Assembly (NCBI RefSeq): GCF_004135205.1
Contig: NZ_CP035490.1
Coordinates: forward strand, 1,178,001-1,242,000
Origin: Hahella sp. KA22
GTDB taxonomy: Bacteria > Pseudomonadota > Gammaproteobacteria > Pseudomonadales > Oleiphilaceae
DNA: 64,000 nt
Direction: 5' to 3'
The notes under the pieces were generated by a model. That model was not told where the DNA came from. It made no database searches and saw only the letters and a program-made list of their open reading frames with translations. The position numbers were made by a program, and so were the translations under genes. This document shows, piece after piece, positions 8,909-16,957 of the stretch (its first letter is position 1; each line of letters starts with the position of its first letter).

Positions 8909-8950
8909 AAAGGCAAAGGCAAAGGCAAAGGCAAAGGCAAAGGCAAAGGC
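8909..8950 (+). repeat. hexanucleotide tandem repeat, 7 x AAAGGC
   Basis: Seven perfect tandem copies of AAAGGC fill 42 bases just after the zinc peptidase stop and about 135 bases before the unknown operon at 9085. The unit length of six keeps any frame intact: read in one frame it encodes alternating Gly-Lys. Such tracts change copy number by slippage. It is outside any gene that I accept. Confidence 0.9.
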
Positions 8951-9084
8951 ATCGGGCGAATAGTCTGAATGGATTATTTATCTCACTGCCCGATTCTTTA
9001 AACTTTTCTCCCGAAATTTCCTGCCCGCTCAAAACGGCCCGCATCCAGTTTCTATATGGATGACACACGAAGTTAAGGGAGTAC

Positions 9085-9945
9085 ATGTCCACACCAGCTG
9101 CACCACACTCGGCTCAGAACGCCGTTGCCCGACATGATTTCGTCGCAATGCCTCGCTATCTGATCAATCTCTCCGGCATCGTACTTAGCGTTCCTTATCC
9201 GGCCAAAGCTCATGAAGGCTCTTTGGATCTATGCGGCGTCTATGACATTTATCAGCAGTGGAATTACGAGAGTTGGGACAGACTCCCGTATATCGATCTC
9301 CTGAGATTCGTCCTTCCCTATCAGTTATCCGGCGCATCTAAGAAAGCGAATGTTGTGGCGGAATTGCGTGTGCTCGCCAAGCTGGTGTGGGTGCAAGACA
9401 GTGAAGGTTTGGATTTACGCGACATCGAGCAGTTGGCGGAGTGGGTTTTAACCTCAGTGCAGACGGAGTTTAAGGCGAAAGATAAACAGATCGTTGCCGA
9501 ACGCCTCGAAGAGCTCGGTCTAGGGGCGCGGGACAGCCATAAAGATTCAGCAAAAGCCTTTGGTAAATTGATCAAGGCTGTTTATGGGAAGGAGTTGGAA
9601 GGAAAAAATATTGTCGAAGATTTGCAACTTTGGCGGCGTCCTCGACAACCGGAGGAACTGATTACTTGCCTAATCAATGGGGTTCCCTGGCTGATGTATG
9701 AAGCCTATAGACCTCATGATCATGGCCATGTGGTCGCCCACGCCGCGGTGACTCCCAACCATGTTGTCACCCTTACTTTTTATCTCAGCGATAAAACGCA
9801 GGACTATTTCAGTCCCGACCTGAATTTTGACGATGTCATCCCTCTCGAGATTCGAAATCTGATGCGCGAAATTCGGGTCATATATTCTCCTTACGCCAGA
9901 ACGGATACCTATAGTGAAGAAGGGAGGGCGGATGAAGTGGTTTGA
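9085..9945 (+). CDS. unknown protein A of five-gene overlapping operon
   Basis: The 286-residue soluble protein has no signal peptide or membrane segment. The start is supported by AAGGGAG before the ATG. It begins with about 20 polar residues, then a beta-type segment (YLINLSGIVLSVPYP), a helical, charged middle (about 85-180) and a C-terminal beta-type part with GVPWLMYEAYRPHDHGHV and HVVTLTFYLSD. The same C-terminal pattern recurs in the next protein (GLTWLHYEVRIPG, HLLQVSVELSS), so the two look homologous. It is the first gene of a five-gene run in which every neighbour overlaps. I do not recognise the family. Confidence 0.7.
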   Translation: MSTPAAPHSAQNAVARHDFVAMPRYLINLSGIVLSVPYPAKAHEGSLDLCGVYDIYQQWNYESWDRLPYIDLLRFVLPYQLSGASKKANVVAELRVLAKLVWVQDSEGLDLRDIEQLAEWVLTSVQTEFKAKDKQIVAERLEELGLGARDSHKDSAKAFGKLIKAVYGKELEGKNIVEDLQLWRRPRQPEELITCLINGVPWLMYEAYRPHDHGHVVAHAAVTPNHVVTLTFYLSDKTQDYFSPDLNFDDVIPLEIRNLMREIRVIYSPYARTDTYSEEGRADEVV

Positions 9946-10825
9946 CCGCGCACGGCGAAAAAGCGCATCCCAGCACGATGAGTCTGCTCTGCGTTTAGGG
10001 TCCCGATCCAGTCTGTCGGGACCTGATTTCAAGTCTGCGCCAGTGCATGAAATCCAGCTGTCTCGGAGCACACTGAGCTTGTCGCTGCCAGTCAGCACGG
10101 CCAGTCAGACGACCCCTTGGGGCGCACAGCGAAAATCGTACTTTATCTCCAGGCAAGCTGATATTTACAAAGATACTTTACTGACGAGGCTGGATGATGT
10201 TCCGGTCAGAAGATTATCCCTTGCTTATGCCGGGTGGGGCTATTGCGATCATGAGGGCGTTGTGGGAGAAGCCCTTTTGGAGATGAAACTATGGCGGTTG
10301 CCCAGCAGGAATAGCGACACTGACTTTCGTAGGGCCGAATTGCTGAAGCGGTGGCTATTAAGCAGGTGTGAGGATGACTGGAGAGAGCTGTATACGACAG
10401 TCTATTTACCCAAAAAAAATATGTATAAAGATATACGCTTCGAAGCCGGCAAGGAGTATTCGGGACAGCAACTTCAGTATCCTGTGACCATGGATGACCT
10501 GATGGAAAAAGAGACTAACGGCCTGACATGGCTCCACTATGAGGTGCGCATTCCTGGAACCTATCGGCGACTTTTCTACCTGCTTCCCCTGACAAGAGCG
10601 CATCTCCTCCAGGTTTCAGTGGAGCTTTCCTCTCAAAAAGGTCCCAGCGACACTAAAGACACCAACTTCATGGAACTGGTCAAACAAAATATGGCGGAGT
10701 TTCTCAACAGCGTTTGTTACAAATCCAGTGAGACAGAGTCGGGACGATTTCCGCTCCTGCGAAAGACTGATTGGCCGGCGACAATGACCGGAACTAAGAC
10801 CGGGAGCGGCAATGAGCGACTATAA
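9932..10825 (+). CDS. unknown protein B of five-gene operon, homologous to A
   Basis: The product is 297 residues from ATG 9932, which follows GGGAGGG; a GTG at 9914 is the alternative. It overlaps the previous gene by 14 bases. It starts with a basic, Ser-rich stretch (about 1-40) and then a beta-type segment (EIQLSRSTLSLSLPV). Near residues 195-235 it has GLTWLHYEVRIPG and HLLQVSVELSS, aligned with the corresponding part of protein A. There is no membrane segment. The shared layout suggests an ancient duplication. Function unknown; the conserved translational coupling implies that A and B are made in fixed ratio. Confidence 0.7.
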   Translation: MKWFDRARRKSASQHDESALRLGSRSSLSGPDFKSAPVHEIQLSRSTLSLSLPVSTASQTTPWGAQRKSYFISRQADIYKDTLLTRLDDVPVRRLSLAYAGWGYCDHEGVVGEALLEMKLWRLPSRNSDTDFRRAELLKRWLLSRCEDDWRELYTTVYLPKKNMYKDIRFEAGKEYSGQQLQYPVTMDDLMEKETNGLTWLHYEVRIPGTYRRLFYLLPLTRAHLLQVSVELSSQKGPSDTKDTNFMELVKQNMAEFLNSVCYKSSETESGRFPLLRKTDWPATMTGTKTGSGNERL

Positions 10826-11291
10826 ACTTGCGGATGAAGATCGCTGGTCCCACCGGTACTACTTTGCGTCTTTTATCTCTAATCCGCTGATACCCTTGAT
10901 TGCATTTTTAATGCAGGGCGTCTGGCTCAGCTGGCCCTTGTTTGTTCTGGGAGGATGGATTGCAGGGAACCCAAACTACGTCCGAGAAGTTGTCATTATG
11001 GCTGTGGGGATTATTGGGGCCTATTTGTTGGCTGGATTTCTGCTGCCTTGGTTTACGCCCGGCGGTCTCGGATATGAGAGCTGTTTGCTGGCGCTGTTCG
11101 CGTGGAAATTGAGCGCCACTGTTTATGTTTTTATATCGCAAAATCAAGGGCGCGATAGAACGAAGTACAGGGATAAGAGCGAAGAGTATGAGCCTGCGCT
11201 AATTTTTGGTTTCAGTATGTCGGTGGTGAACCTGGACGTGTCTGATCACTTCACGGAGATAGGCCGTCTTGTTTTCGCGGGGATAATATGA
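10812..11291 (+). CDS. unknown membrane protein C of five-gene operon
   Basis: The product is 159 residues with about three membrane segments (roughly 25-49, 58-82 and 86-106) and a soluble C-terminal tail of about 50 residues. The ATG follows GGGAGCGG inside the end of gene B and overlaps it by 14 bases. The N-terminus is charged (SDYKLADEDRWSHRYY). No family recognised. It is the first membrane component of the operon and may anchor the products at the inner membrane. Confidence 0.65.
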   Translation: MSDYKLADEDRWSHRYYFASFISNPLIPLIAFLMQGVWLSWPLFVLGGWIAGNPNYVREVVIMAVGIIGAYLLAGFLLPWFTPGGLGYESCLLALFAWKLSATVYVFISQNQGRDRTKYRDKSEEYEPALIFGFSMSVVNLDVSDHFTEIGRLVFAGII

Positions 11292-12223
11292 AGCTCGATA
11301 AAAGCCTAAGTGAAGCATGGCGCAGTTATAGCCACCTGGATTATGAAAAAGCTACGTGGCAGCTAAAGGATATACTGGATTCGACTCCATCAGCTGAAGG
11401 GCATGCACTGTTGGCGTTATGCCTTATTCCTCAAAACCGGGTATTGGCGGCGCGTGTGGAAGCCCAGCATGGCGTGGCTGAAGATCGTCGTAACGCATTT
11501 TGCCAATACGCCGCGGCGGTCGTTTCTGAAGCAAACAAACGCTATGACGCTGCTCGCAGGCATATTGAACTGGCCTTGGAACTGGAGCCGCAATCTACCA
11601 CCTATCAAATCGCCTCTCTTCGATTGGATCGCCAGCAGAAGGGGGCGGATATCGAGGGCCCGTTGAAGGCGCTTTTATCTGAGCACTCAAATGATTTGGC
11701 TGTCATTTACGCCTTGGCGGAGTGTTATTGCGACAGCTCAGAATGGGAGAAAGCGTATCTCTATGCCGGGCGCGCGTTACGTCTAGAGGCGACTAATCAG
11801 CGGGCATTGATGTTGATGGCGCGAGTTTGCATTCAGTTGAATAAGTACGACGAAGCGCGAGGCCATATATTCTGGATTCTTGGAGCGAATAAAGGTAATG
11901 CCGAGGCTATAGAATTGCTAAGCCGGATTGAGACCAGAGATAAGCCGGTCTGGCGAGGATTCAGGATGTTTTACAAGAAGCTGCAATACCATGGTTTCGA
12001 CGCGCTGGTGCTGGCGTATAGCGTTCTGATTTTTTTCGGGGTCGCCTTTGGACTAACTTTCCCTGAGTTCTCTGGCGTAAGTGAGAGTCAATCTACTGAT
12101 AAACTTCCTTTTGTCATTGCGGTTGGAGGTTTGGTGGCGCCGCTCGTATTTTACGGCGCTATGGGTCATTTCTGTAAGTGGAAAGAAAGATGTTGGATAG
12201 AGAAGCTGACTCCTTTGATTTAA
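11288..12223 (+). CDS. TPR-repeat protein with C-terminal membrane segments (D)
   Basis: The 311-residue product starts with an ATGA overlap on gene C. Residues about 5-220 are helical repeats with tetratricopeptide character (AYLYAGRALRLEATNQRALM, YDAARRHIELALELEPQS), predicted to be cytoplasmic protein-binding surface. Two hydrophobic segments follow (about 236-258 and 275-295). TPR proteins usually scaffold complexes, so this is probably the organiser of the five-protein set. The ribosome site of the next gene lies inside its end. Confidence 0.7.
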   Translation: MKLDKSLSEAWRSYSHLDYEKATWQLKDILDSTPSAEGHALLALCLIPQNRVLAARVEAQHGVAEDRRNAFCQYAAAVVSEANKRYDAARRHIELALELEPQSTTYQIASLRLDRQQKGADIEGPLKALLSEHSNDLAVIYALAECYCDSSEWEKAYLYAGRALRLEATNQRALMLMARVCIQLNKYDEARGHIFWILGANKGNAEAIELLSRIETRDKPVWRGFRMFYKKLQYHGFDALVLAYSVLIFFGVAFGLTFPEFSGVSESQSTDKLPFVIAVGGLVAPLVFYGAMGHFCKWKERCWIEKLTPLI

Positions 12224-13209
12224 TAAACGCTACACCGGGTTTTTATCTCATCCATCAGACGAAAGAGGCCCGCACTGCAGGTGAGCCGGCGGAGCGAGTG
12301 CGCTGCTCTTCTGTTGTAATCAATGGCATGAACCTGGGTATGGACATGGTTATCAGCCAACAGCTGCCATGGATCGGCGCCCCTTTTAATTGGAGAGCCA
12401 AAGGCGAGGACATCATAGGCCCTGACTATGAGTTGTTTTACCTGCCGCCTTTTTTGTATGCGAAGTCGGAAGGAAAGCTCAAAACATCTCGGGAAGCCTT
12501 TATTGAAAAGGCGTCAGCACTGCTTGCCGATGCAATTATTGCAGCGCAAGAAAAAGGGCAGGAGATTGAATGGACCCTGCATGGCGATGGCGCCCGGCTG
12601 TTTTTTGAAGCGCTACAACGGATTGACGGAATTGTGCTGGATAAACAGTATGTGCGGTTTATTGCGCCGACTCAGGATCTGACGACATTGCTTCCACTGA
12701 TGCGCGGTCTGGGATTGAAGCTGTTTGGAGAAGTGCTCAGTTATCACAAATATGATTTTTTCTCCGTCGGCAATCGCTTCTTCAATCGGAGAAAGATATT
12801 AAAGGAGATTTCGGCTTTTGGTGCGGAATACGAAGGGGCGGCTTTTTGTTTGGGGTTTAAAGCCGTGCATGAGCGGAAGATGGTCGTGAACCTGTTGACT
12901 TTCCTTGTAGTCGCCTTGCTTTTTTTCGTTGGGTATACACGGTATTCCAGAGACCTCAGCAGTTGGATAATTGTGGGTATCGGTATGTTTATGGCCTTTC
13001 ATGGTTTATTGATCTTGTCCGAAATTAATACTCTGGTGAAAGCCATTTTCGCAAGACCTATCCCGAACCCGAACCTTAACCCTCACTTTTCCCTGAGTGA
13101 GTACTTTAGCATTCGTTGCTCTGACGAAATCAGCGGTCCTTTTAAAGAGTGGCGTAGCATCTTTCGCGCTCGCGCCGCACTGAAAAAGCAATTACGTGCA
13201 GCGGCTTGA
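12190..13209 (+). CDS. unknown membrane protein E of five-gene operon
   Basis: The product is 339 residues from ATG 12190; a GTG at 12178 is possible. It overlaps gene D by 34 bases. A large soluble N-terminal domain (about 1-225) contains IDGIVLDKQYVRFIAPTQDL and an aromatic GAPFNWRAKGED segment. Two membrane segments follow (about 228-250 and 255-280), then a basic tail. No family recognised. It ends only 15 bases from the stop of the convergent cell-wall hydrolase gene, so the two transcripts run into each other. Confidence 0.65.
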   Translation: MLDREADSFDLINATPGFYLIHQTKEARTAGEPAERVRCSSVVINGMNLGMDMVISQQLPWIGAPFNWRAKGEDIIGPDYELFYLPPFLYAKSEGKLKTSREAFIEKASALLADAIIAAQEKGQEIEWTLHGDGARLFFEALQRIDGIVLDKQYVRFIAPTQDLTTLLPLMRGLGLKLFGEVLSYHKYDFFSVGNRFFNRRKILKEISAFGAEYEGAAFCLGFKAVHERKMVVNLLTFLVVALLFFVGYTRYSRDLSSWIIVGIGMFMAFHGLLILSEINTLVKAIFARPIPNPNLNPHFSLSEYFSIRCSDEISGPFKEWRSIFRARAALKKQLRAAA

Positions 13210-13224
13210 AGCGATTTCCATTCG

Positions 13225-14058
13225 TCATCCGCGGCCGTTCACCTCCCCACTAGCCAGATACCCCCGCGCTATTTCCGCTATCTCATGGGCGCGGTCGCGC
13301 CCGTTGATGCAGCGCCGGGCGTTGAGGAAGTCTTTCTTGTTCTCGTTGATGTAATCCGAGATTTTGTGGCCGGTGAAGGCGCCGGTCATGAAGCCGTGAG
13401 TTAGCACAAACAGGGCGATTTCCGGCTGCATGGCGAGGTCAGGTTCCTGCACTAGTGGCGCGCCCAGGAGCTGCTGATATTTGCGGTAGTTATTCTCCCA
13501 GGTGAGCTGCACATAGCCGCGGCCGTAATAGGGGTAATAGCGCAGGTTGTGTTTGCGCCATTCCTCGCTTAACCAGAATGCTTCTTTGACCGGTTCGAAG
13601 GTTTGCGCGGTTTCCCATTGCACGGTCGCCAGCACGTAGGCGATTTGTTGCGGCAGCCCGATGCCCTGCTTTCTGCACTCGTCGCAAATGGCCTGTTTTA
13701 CGCTGGACGTGCTGGAAAAATCATAGCGAGCGGATTCATAGCACTCTGTCGCCCGGCGGATCAGTTCCGCCAGAGATTGGGGGCCCACCAGCGTTGGATT
13801 GCCTGGAAATACGTCAATTTTGAATTCAGCCCAGGCGCTGCGGGTTTTCGGTCCGTACAGGCCGTCAATGTCGCCTACGGGATATCCCAAGCGATGCAGT
13901 GCGATCTGCAATTCGCGCAGTTGCTCTGCACTAAGGGTTTCCAATGGCCTTGCAAAGGCGATTTCTGTCAGTTCCTGGAACCTGGAAGATCGTTCGGCGG
14001 CGGGCGCCCCGCGAACGACGGAAGGAATGTTGAGTTTGTCGTGTAAGGTATCGATCAT
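13225..14058 (-). CDS. GH19-like peptidoglycan hydrolase with N-terminal peptidoglycan-binding domain
   Basis: The product is 277 residues. Residues about 40-100 form a peptidoglycan-binding repeat (ALHRLGYPVGDIDGLYGPKT). Residues about 115-270 match the glycoside hydrolase 19 / lysozyme-like fold: a Glu in VQWETAQTFEPVKEAFW, the YYGRGYVQLTW core, then TGHKISDY and ARRCINGRD. There is no signal peptide, so it must leave the cytoplasm by lysis, a holin or a contact-dependent secretion route, or act inside during turnover. It is convergent with the unknown operon ending at 13209. Chitinase activity is an alternative to muramidase; the binding domain favours the cell wall. Confidence 0.8.
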   Translation of the reverse strand: MIDTLHDKLNIPSVVRGAPAAERSSRFQELTEIAFARPLETLSAEQLRELQIALHRLGYPVGDIDGLYGPKTRSAWAEFKIDVFPGNPTLVGPQSLAELIRRATECYESARYDFSSTSSVKQAICDECRKQGIGLPQQIAYVLATVQWETAQTFEPVKEAFWLSEEWRKHNLRYYPYYGRGYVQLTWENNYRKYQQLLGAPLVQEPDLAMQPEIALFVLTHGFMTGAFTGHKISDYINENKKDFLNARRCINGRDRAHEIAEIARGYLASGEVNGRG

Positions 14059-14428
14059 ATCCCACCCCCGATATTGATGCGTTTTAAGAGCAACCGGAAG
14101 TTTCCACCGCGCCTCCCTGGACTGGACCGGAAAAGACTCGGGATAGATTAAGCTTGGTCCAGGTTTAACGCAGAGGCAATCCTCTTTCGTTCTAAGAGAA
14201 CGTTACACGCAACCGGCTTTGCAAAATATGCAATTTTGCGCAAATAGCTTGCAAAAATTACGCTGTGTGATGAGTGTGATTTCTTGCGTCACCCATATGA
14301 GATGCGTGGAAGGCCAGTTCACCGGCGCGATTACTGTAGTCTTAATATGGCGGCATGATAATTGCCATTTCCCTGTTGCAGACAGGCGAGCGTAAGGCGA
14401 CGCCTGCTAACCAACAAGGAGACCGAAA
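14059..14428. other. intergenic region with a perfect palindrome
   Basis: There is no gene in these 370 bases. CGTTCT-AAG-AGAACG (14188-14202) is a perfect 15-base inverted repeat suited to a dimeric regulator, and GCAAAAT-N5-ATTTTGC follows about 15 bases later. Either could control the hydrolase gene (leftward) or the small membrane protein at 14429 (rightward). Confidence 0.4.
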
Positions 14429-14722
14429 ATGAGTGTCAGAGAAGAAGCATTTGTTCGTGATAGAACTGAAAACCCCGATTACACCAACCTGAAAAGAGAT
14501 CTGGATGCGCTGCGCAAAGATATCGCCAAGCTGTCCGCCGGCGTTTACAACGACACCAAATCTCGCGCAGGAGAAGCCATTGACGCGGTCAGTGAAAAGT
14601 CCAACAAAGCGGTGCACGTGGCGGAAGAAAAAATCGGCGAACGTCCGTTCCTGAGTTTGCTGATGAGCTTTGTGCTGGGATTGGTGATGGCGAAAGTGCT
14701 GGATTCAAGAAAGCACTCCTGA
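14429..14722 (+). CDS. ElaB/YqjD-type (DUF883-like) membrane-anchored protein
   Basis: The product is 97 residues. The order is a polar start, a long amphipathic coiled-coil-like helix (LKRDLDALRKDIAKLSAGVY, then an Ala/Lys-rich region to about 70) and a single C-terminal membrane segment (LSLLMSFVLGLVMAKVL). This is the layout of the ElaB/YqjD/YgaM group of stationary-phase inner-membrane proteins, some of which bind ribosomes. The ATG is preceded by AAGGAG. A terminator follows. Confidence 0.8.
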   Translation: MSVREEAFVRDRTENPDYTNLKRDLDALRKDIAKLSAGVYNDTKSRAGEAIDAVSEKSNKAVHVAEEKIGERPFLSLLMSFVLGLVMAKVLDSRKHS

Positions 14723-14761
14723 ACGGCCAGACCATTCCGCTCACGTTGAGCGAGTGTAGTG

Positions 14762-14788
14762 AGGCCGCATTGGCGGCCTTGTTATTTT
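14762..14788 (+). terminator. rho-independent terminator after ElaB/YqjD-type gene
   Basis: AGGCCGC (14762-14768) and GCGGCCT (14773-14779) form a perfect 7-pair stem with an ATTG loop, followed by TGTTATTTT. It ends 19 bases before the next start codon, so the next gene may depend on read-through or have its promoter within this short gap. Confidence 0.75.
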
Positions 14789-14807
14789 CGGCATGGAGGA
14801 ACTTACC

Positions 14808-15221
14808 ATGAAAGATGCGGTGCGATGGCTGTTGTTCTATGTGCTGGCTGCAATGGGCATATGGTTGCTGGCGTTGGCGTTGATTCTTGGCGGCCTGGCT
14901 CTACAGTTTAAAGCGTTGGTCATGGTGTTGCAGCCCATGCTGGGAGCCGCGGCGGCCTACTCCCTGACGGGGTTGGCTTGCTTTCTTTTGCTGGCGACGC
15001 CATGCCTGCTGATGTGGATTGGGTTGCGCAGAAAAGCGCAACGGCCAGCCCCTGCGGCAAGCGCGGAAGCCCATGACCCTTATGGCAGCGCGGCTGTTTT
15101 AGTCAAAAAATACCCACTGGAGTCGGTGGCGATCGCCTTTGCCGCCGGGTTCTCCGCCAATGATCGAGAGCAGTTGCAGAGCCTGCTGGCTACTGTCGCC
15201 AAGAATGCTGAGGAAATTTGA
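14808..15221 (+). CDS. small inner-membrane protein with two hydrophobic segments
   Basis: The product is 137 residues from ATG 14808, which has GGAGGAA eight bases upstream; the in-frame ATG 14793 overlaps that ribosome site and is rejected. Two long membrane segments occupy about residues 6-36 and 42-75. A cytoplasmic tail with YPLESVAIAFAAGFSAND follows. The pairing with an ElaB/YqjD-type gene resembles the YqjD-YqjE-YqjK arrangement of enterobacteria, where YqjE is a holin-like membrane protein (established knowledge). Equivalence to YqjE is inferred from position and topology only. Confidence 0.65.
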   Translation: MKDAVRWLLFYVLAAMGIWLLALALILGGLALQFKALVMVLQPMLGAAAAYSLTGLACFLLLATPCLLMWIGLRRKAQRPAPAASAEAHDPYGSAAVLVKKYPLESVAIAFAAGFSANDREQLQSLLATVAKNAEEI

Positions 15222-15325
15222 TGTTTTCTTGTGCAGACCTGACTTGAGAGCGTTACAGTTATTATCAGGAGTGGTATTCGCTCCAGACTTTGCTTTCTCA
15301 ATTCATCGTCTTGCAGGGGATAATC

Positions 15326-16351
15326 ATGGACCTCCCGATCAAAAACCGCGTCGTCGCCGGCCGGATGCTGGCGCAAGCGCTTGATGCCTACCGTTCCCGC
15401 AACAATCTTCTTGTTTTGGCTCTACCCAGAGGCGGCGTTCCGGTCGCCAATGAGATCTCCATGGCGTTTTCGGCTCCGCTGGACCTGCTACTGGTGCGCA
15501 AACTCGGCGCGCCCCGATATCCAGAGCTGGCCATGGGGGCAATCGCCAGCGGCGGCGCGATTGTCATGAATGAAGATGTTGTTAATGTCCATCAAATCAG
15601 TGAAGAGGAAATCGTCAGCGTCAGGGCGAGAGAAGAGAAGGAATTGCGCCGCCGGGACCAGATCTATCGCGGCGAGAAGCCTCCTCCGGAAATCCGAGGC
15701 CGTTGTGTGATTGTAGTGGATGACGGAATGGCCACCGGCGCCACCATGAAAGCCGGCGTCGCAGCGTTACGCCAAATGCAGCCGGAGACGATTGTGGCGG
15801 CTATTCCTGTCGCGCCCAGCGACACGCTAACGGAGTTACAGACAATGGTCGATGAAGTGGTGTGTCTGGCGATGCCGGAGCCCTTTTACTCCATCGGCGG
15901 CTGTTACACGGACTTTAGCCAGACTTCAGATAAAGAAGTCATTGAAATTCTAAAGGCGGCCTGGGCGCAAGAATCGAAAAGCTCAGACGAGGAGCCTCAG
16001 TCTCTGGAGAAAACCAGTTGGACCGAATACTGCCGGCAATTCAGTCATGAGCATCATGGCTGGTTAGTGTCTTTTCGAGAAGAAGCGCCTGTGGCGGCGC
16101 GACGGCACAGGGAAATGAAGTTTCAGAACCTGCCTTTGGAGAGCCTGGATTATGACGCGCGGGACGATGTATTTCAGCTCAGCGTGCTTGACACCGGCAA
16201 ACCTCACGAGATCTCCATTTTTTGTCCCAAGCGTCTGGCCGAATCGCCTCATGGCGCCAGTAGCGCGTCGTTGCAGATTGATACCGGCGAAGGCGGCAGT
16301 ATTCTGCTGGGCTTCAGCGAAACCTACGCGATCGCCAAGGCGCGGGCGTAG
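15326..16351 (+). CDS. phosphoribosyltransferase fused to a DUF5335-like domain
   Basis: The product is 341 residues, from ATG 15326 after CAGGGG. Residues 1-215 are a type I phosphoribosyltransferase: the PRPP loop is CVIVVDDGMATGATMKA (about 127-143), preceded by LLVRKLGAPRYPELAMGAI. Family members transfer phosphoribosyl groups to purines or act as regulators. Residues about 235-341 resemble the stand-alone DUF5335 proteins (WTEYCRQFSHEHHGWLVS, then NLPLESLDYDARDD). This joins an enzyme to a small domain of unknown role. The substrate is unknown. The gene follows the ElaB-type cluster, which suggests a stress setting. Confidence 0.75.
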   Translation: MDLPIKNRVVAGRMLAQALDAYRSRNNLLVLALPRGGVPVANEISMAFSAPLDLLLVRKLGAPRYPELAMGAIASGGAIVMNEDVVNVHQISEEEIVSVRAREEKELRRRDQIYRGEKPPPEIRGRCVIVVDDGMATGATMKAGVAALRQMQPETIVAAIPVAPSDTLTELQTMVDEVVCLAMPEPFYSIGGCYTDFSQTSDKEVIEILKAAWAQESKSSDEEPQSLEKTSWTEYCRQFSHEHHGWLVSFREEAPVAARRHREMKFQNLPLESLDYDARDDVFQLSVLDTGKPHEISIFCPKRLAESPHGASSASLQIDTGEGGSILLGFSETYAIAKARA

Positions 16352-16472
16352 GTTTGGCGCGGCGGCGTTTATATGACGCCGCTGCGCATCAGGATGAGCA
16401 TCAGCGCCATCACCGTCATGCCCAGATCTTCCGTTAACGTCACCGTGCTCAGGGGAACGTCCAGTACGGGCG

Positions 16473-16949
16473 TCAGCGTTTGTCGCCGTTATCCGTCAGG
16501 CGGTTGCTGATACATCCCAGGGTTCTCAAGACAATCAAAACGATAATGGTGAGTCCGACCGCCAGCACATACTGCTCCAGTGCGGCTGCAACGCCCAGCG
16601 CGCTGGCCATCAGCAATGTCGCTGCGGTGGTGAGCCCGGTGACGCCGTCTTCGCTACGGAAAATGGTGCCGGCGCCGAGAAAACTGATGCCCGTGGCGAT
16701 GGCGACGATGACCCGGGTCGGGTCGGCATTGATGGTGGAAGTGAGGTCGGCGTCGATAGATGACGTCAGCAGGGTCGCCAAATCTGTAAACAGCGCTGCG
16801 GTGGCGGCCACCAGCATGTGGGTGCGAAACCCGGCGGGACGCTTTTTCATTTCCCGCTCAAAGCCGATGGCGCCGCCCAGGACAAGGGCGATGCAGACAT
16901 GCATCAGCACCCACAACTGCCCTTGATATTCGGTAAAAAAGCTTTCCAT
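16473..16949 (-). CDS. MgtC/SapB family inner-membrane protein
   Basis: The product is 158 residues with about four membrane segments. The family signature is near the start: LVLGGAIGFEREMKKRPAGFRTHMLV, with the conserved GFERE and RTH. FLGAGTIF and GLTTAATLLMASALG also fit. MgtC proteins are linked to growth at low magnesium and to control of the F-type ATPase. Only the short N-terminal membrane domain is present; the C-terminal ACT-like domain of pathogen MgtC is absent, as in many free-living bacteria. It lies eight bases after the outer-membrane protein gene and is probably cotranscribed. Confidence 0.85.
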   Translation of the reverse strand: MESFFTEYQGQLWVLMHVCIALVLGGAIGFEREMKKRPAGFRTHMLVAATAALFTDLATLLTSSIDADLTSTINADPTRVIVAIATGISFLGAGTIFRSEDGVTGLTTAATLLMASALGVAAALEQYVLAVGLTIIVLIVLRTLGCISNRLTDNGDKR

Positions 16950-16957
16950 GTCAGGAA

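Noticed and set aside
16369-16443. 24-codon minus-strand frame after mgtC with a coding-like, hydrophobic end (MTVMALMLILMRSGVI)
   Set aside because: Starts with GTG and has no ribosome site. It could be a relic of a longer mgtC or of another gene, but nothing proves it.
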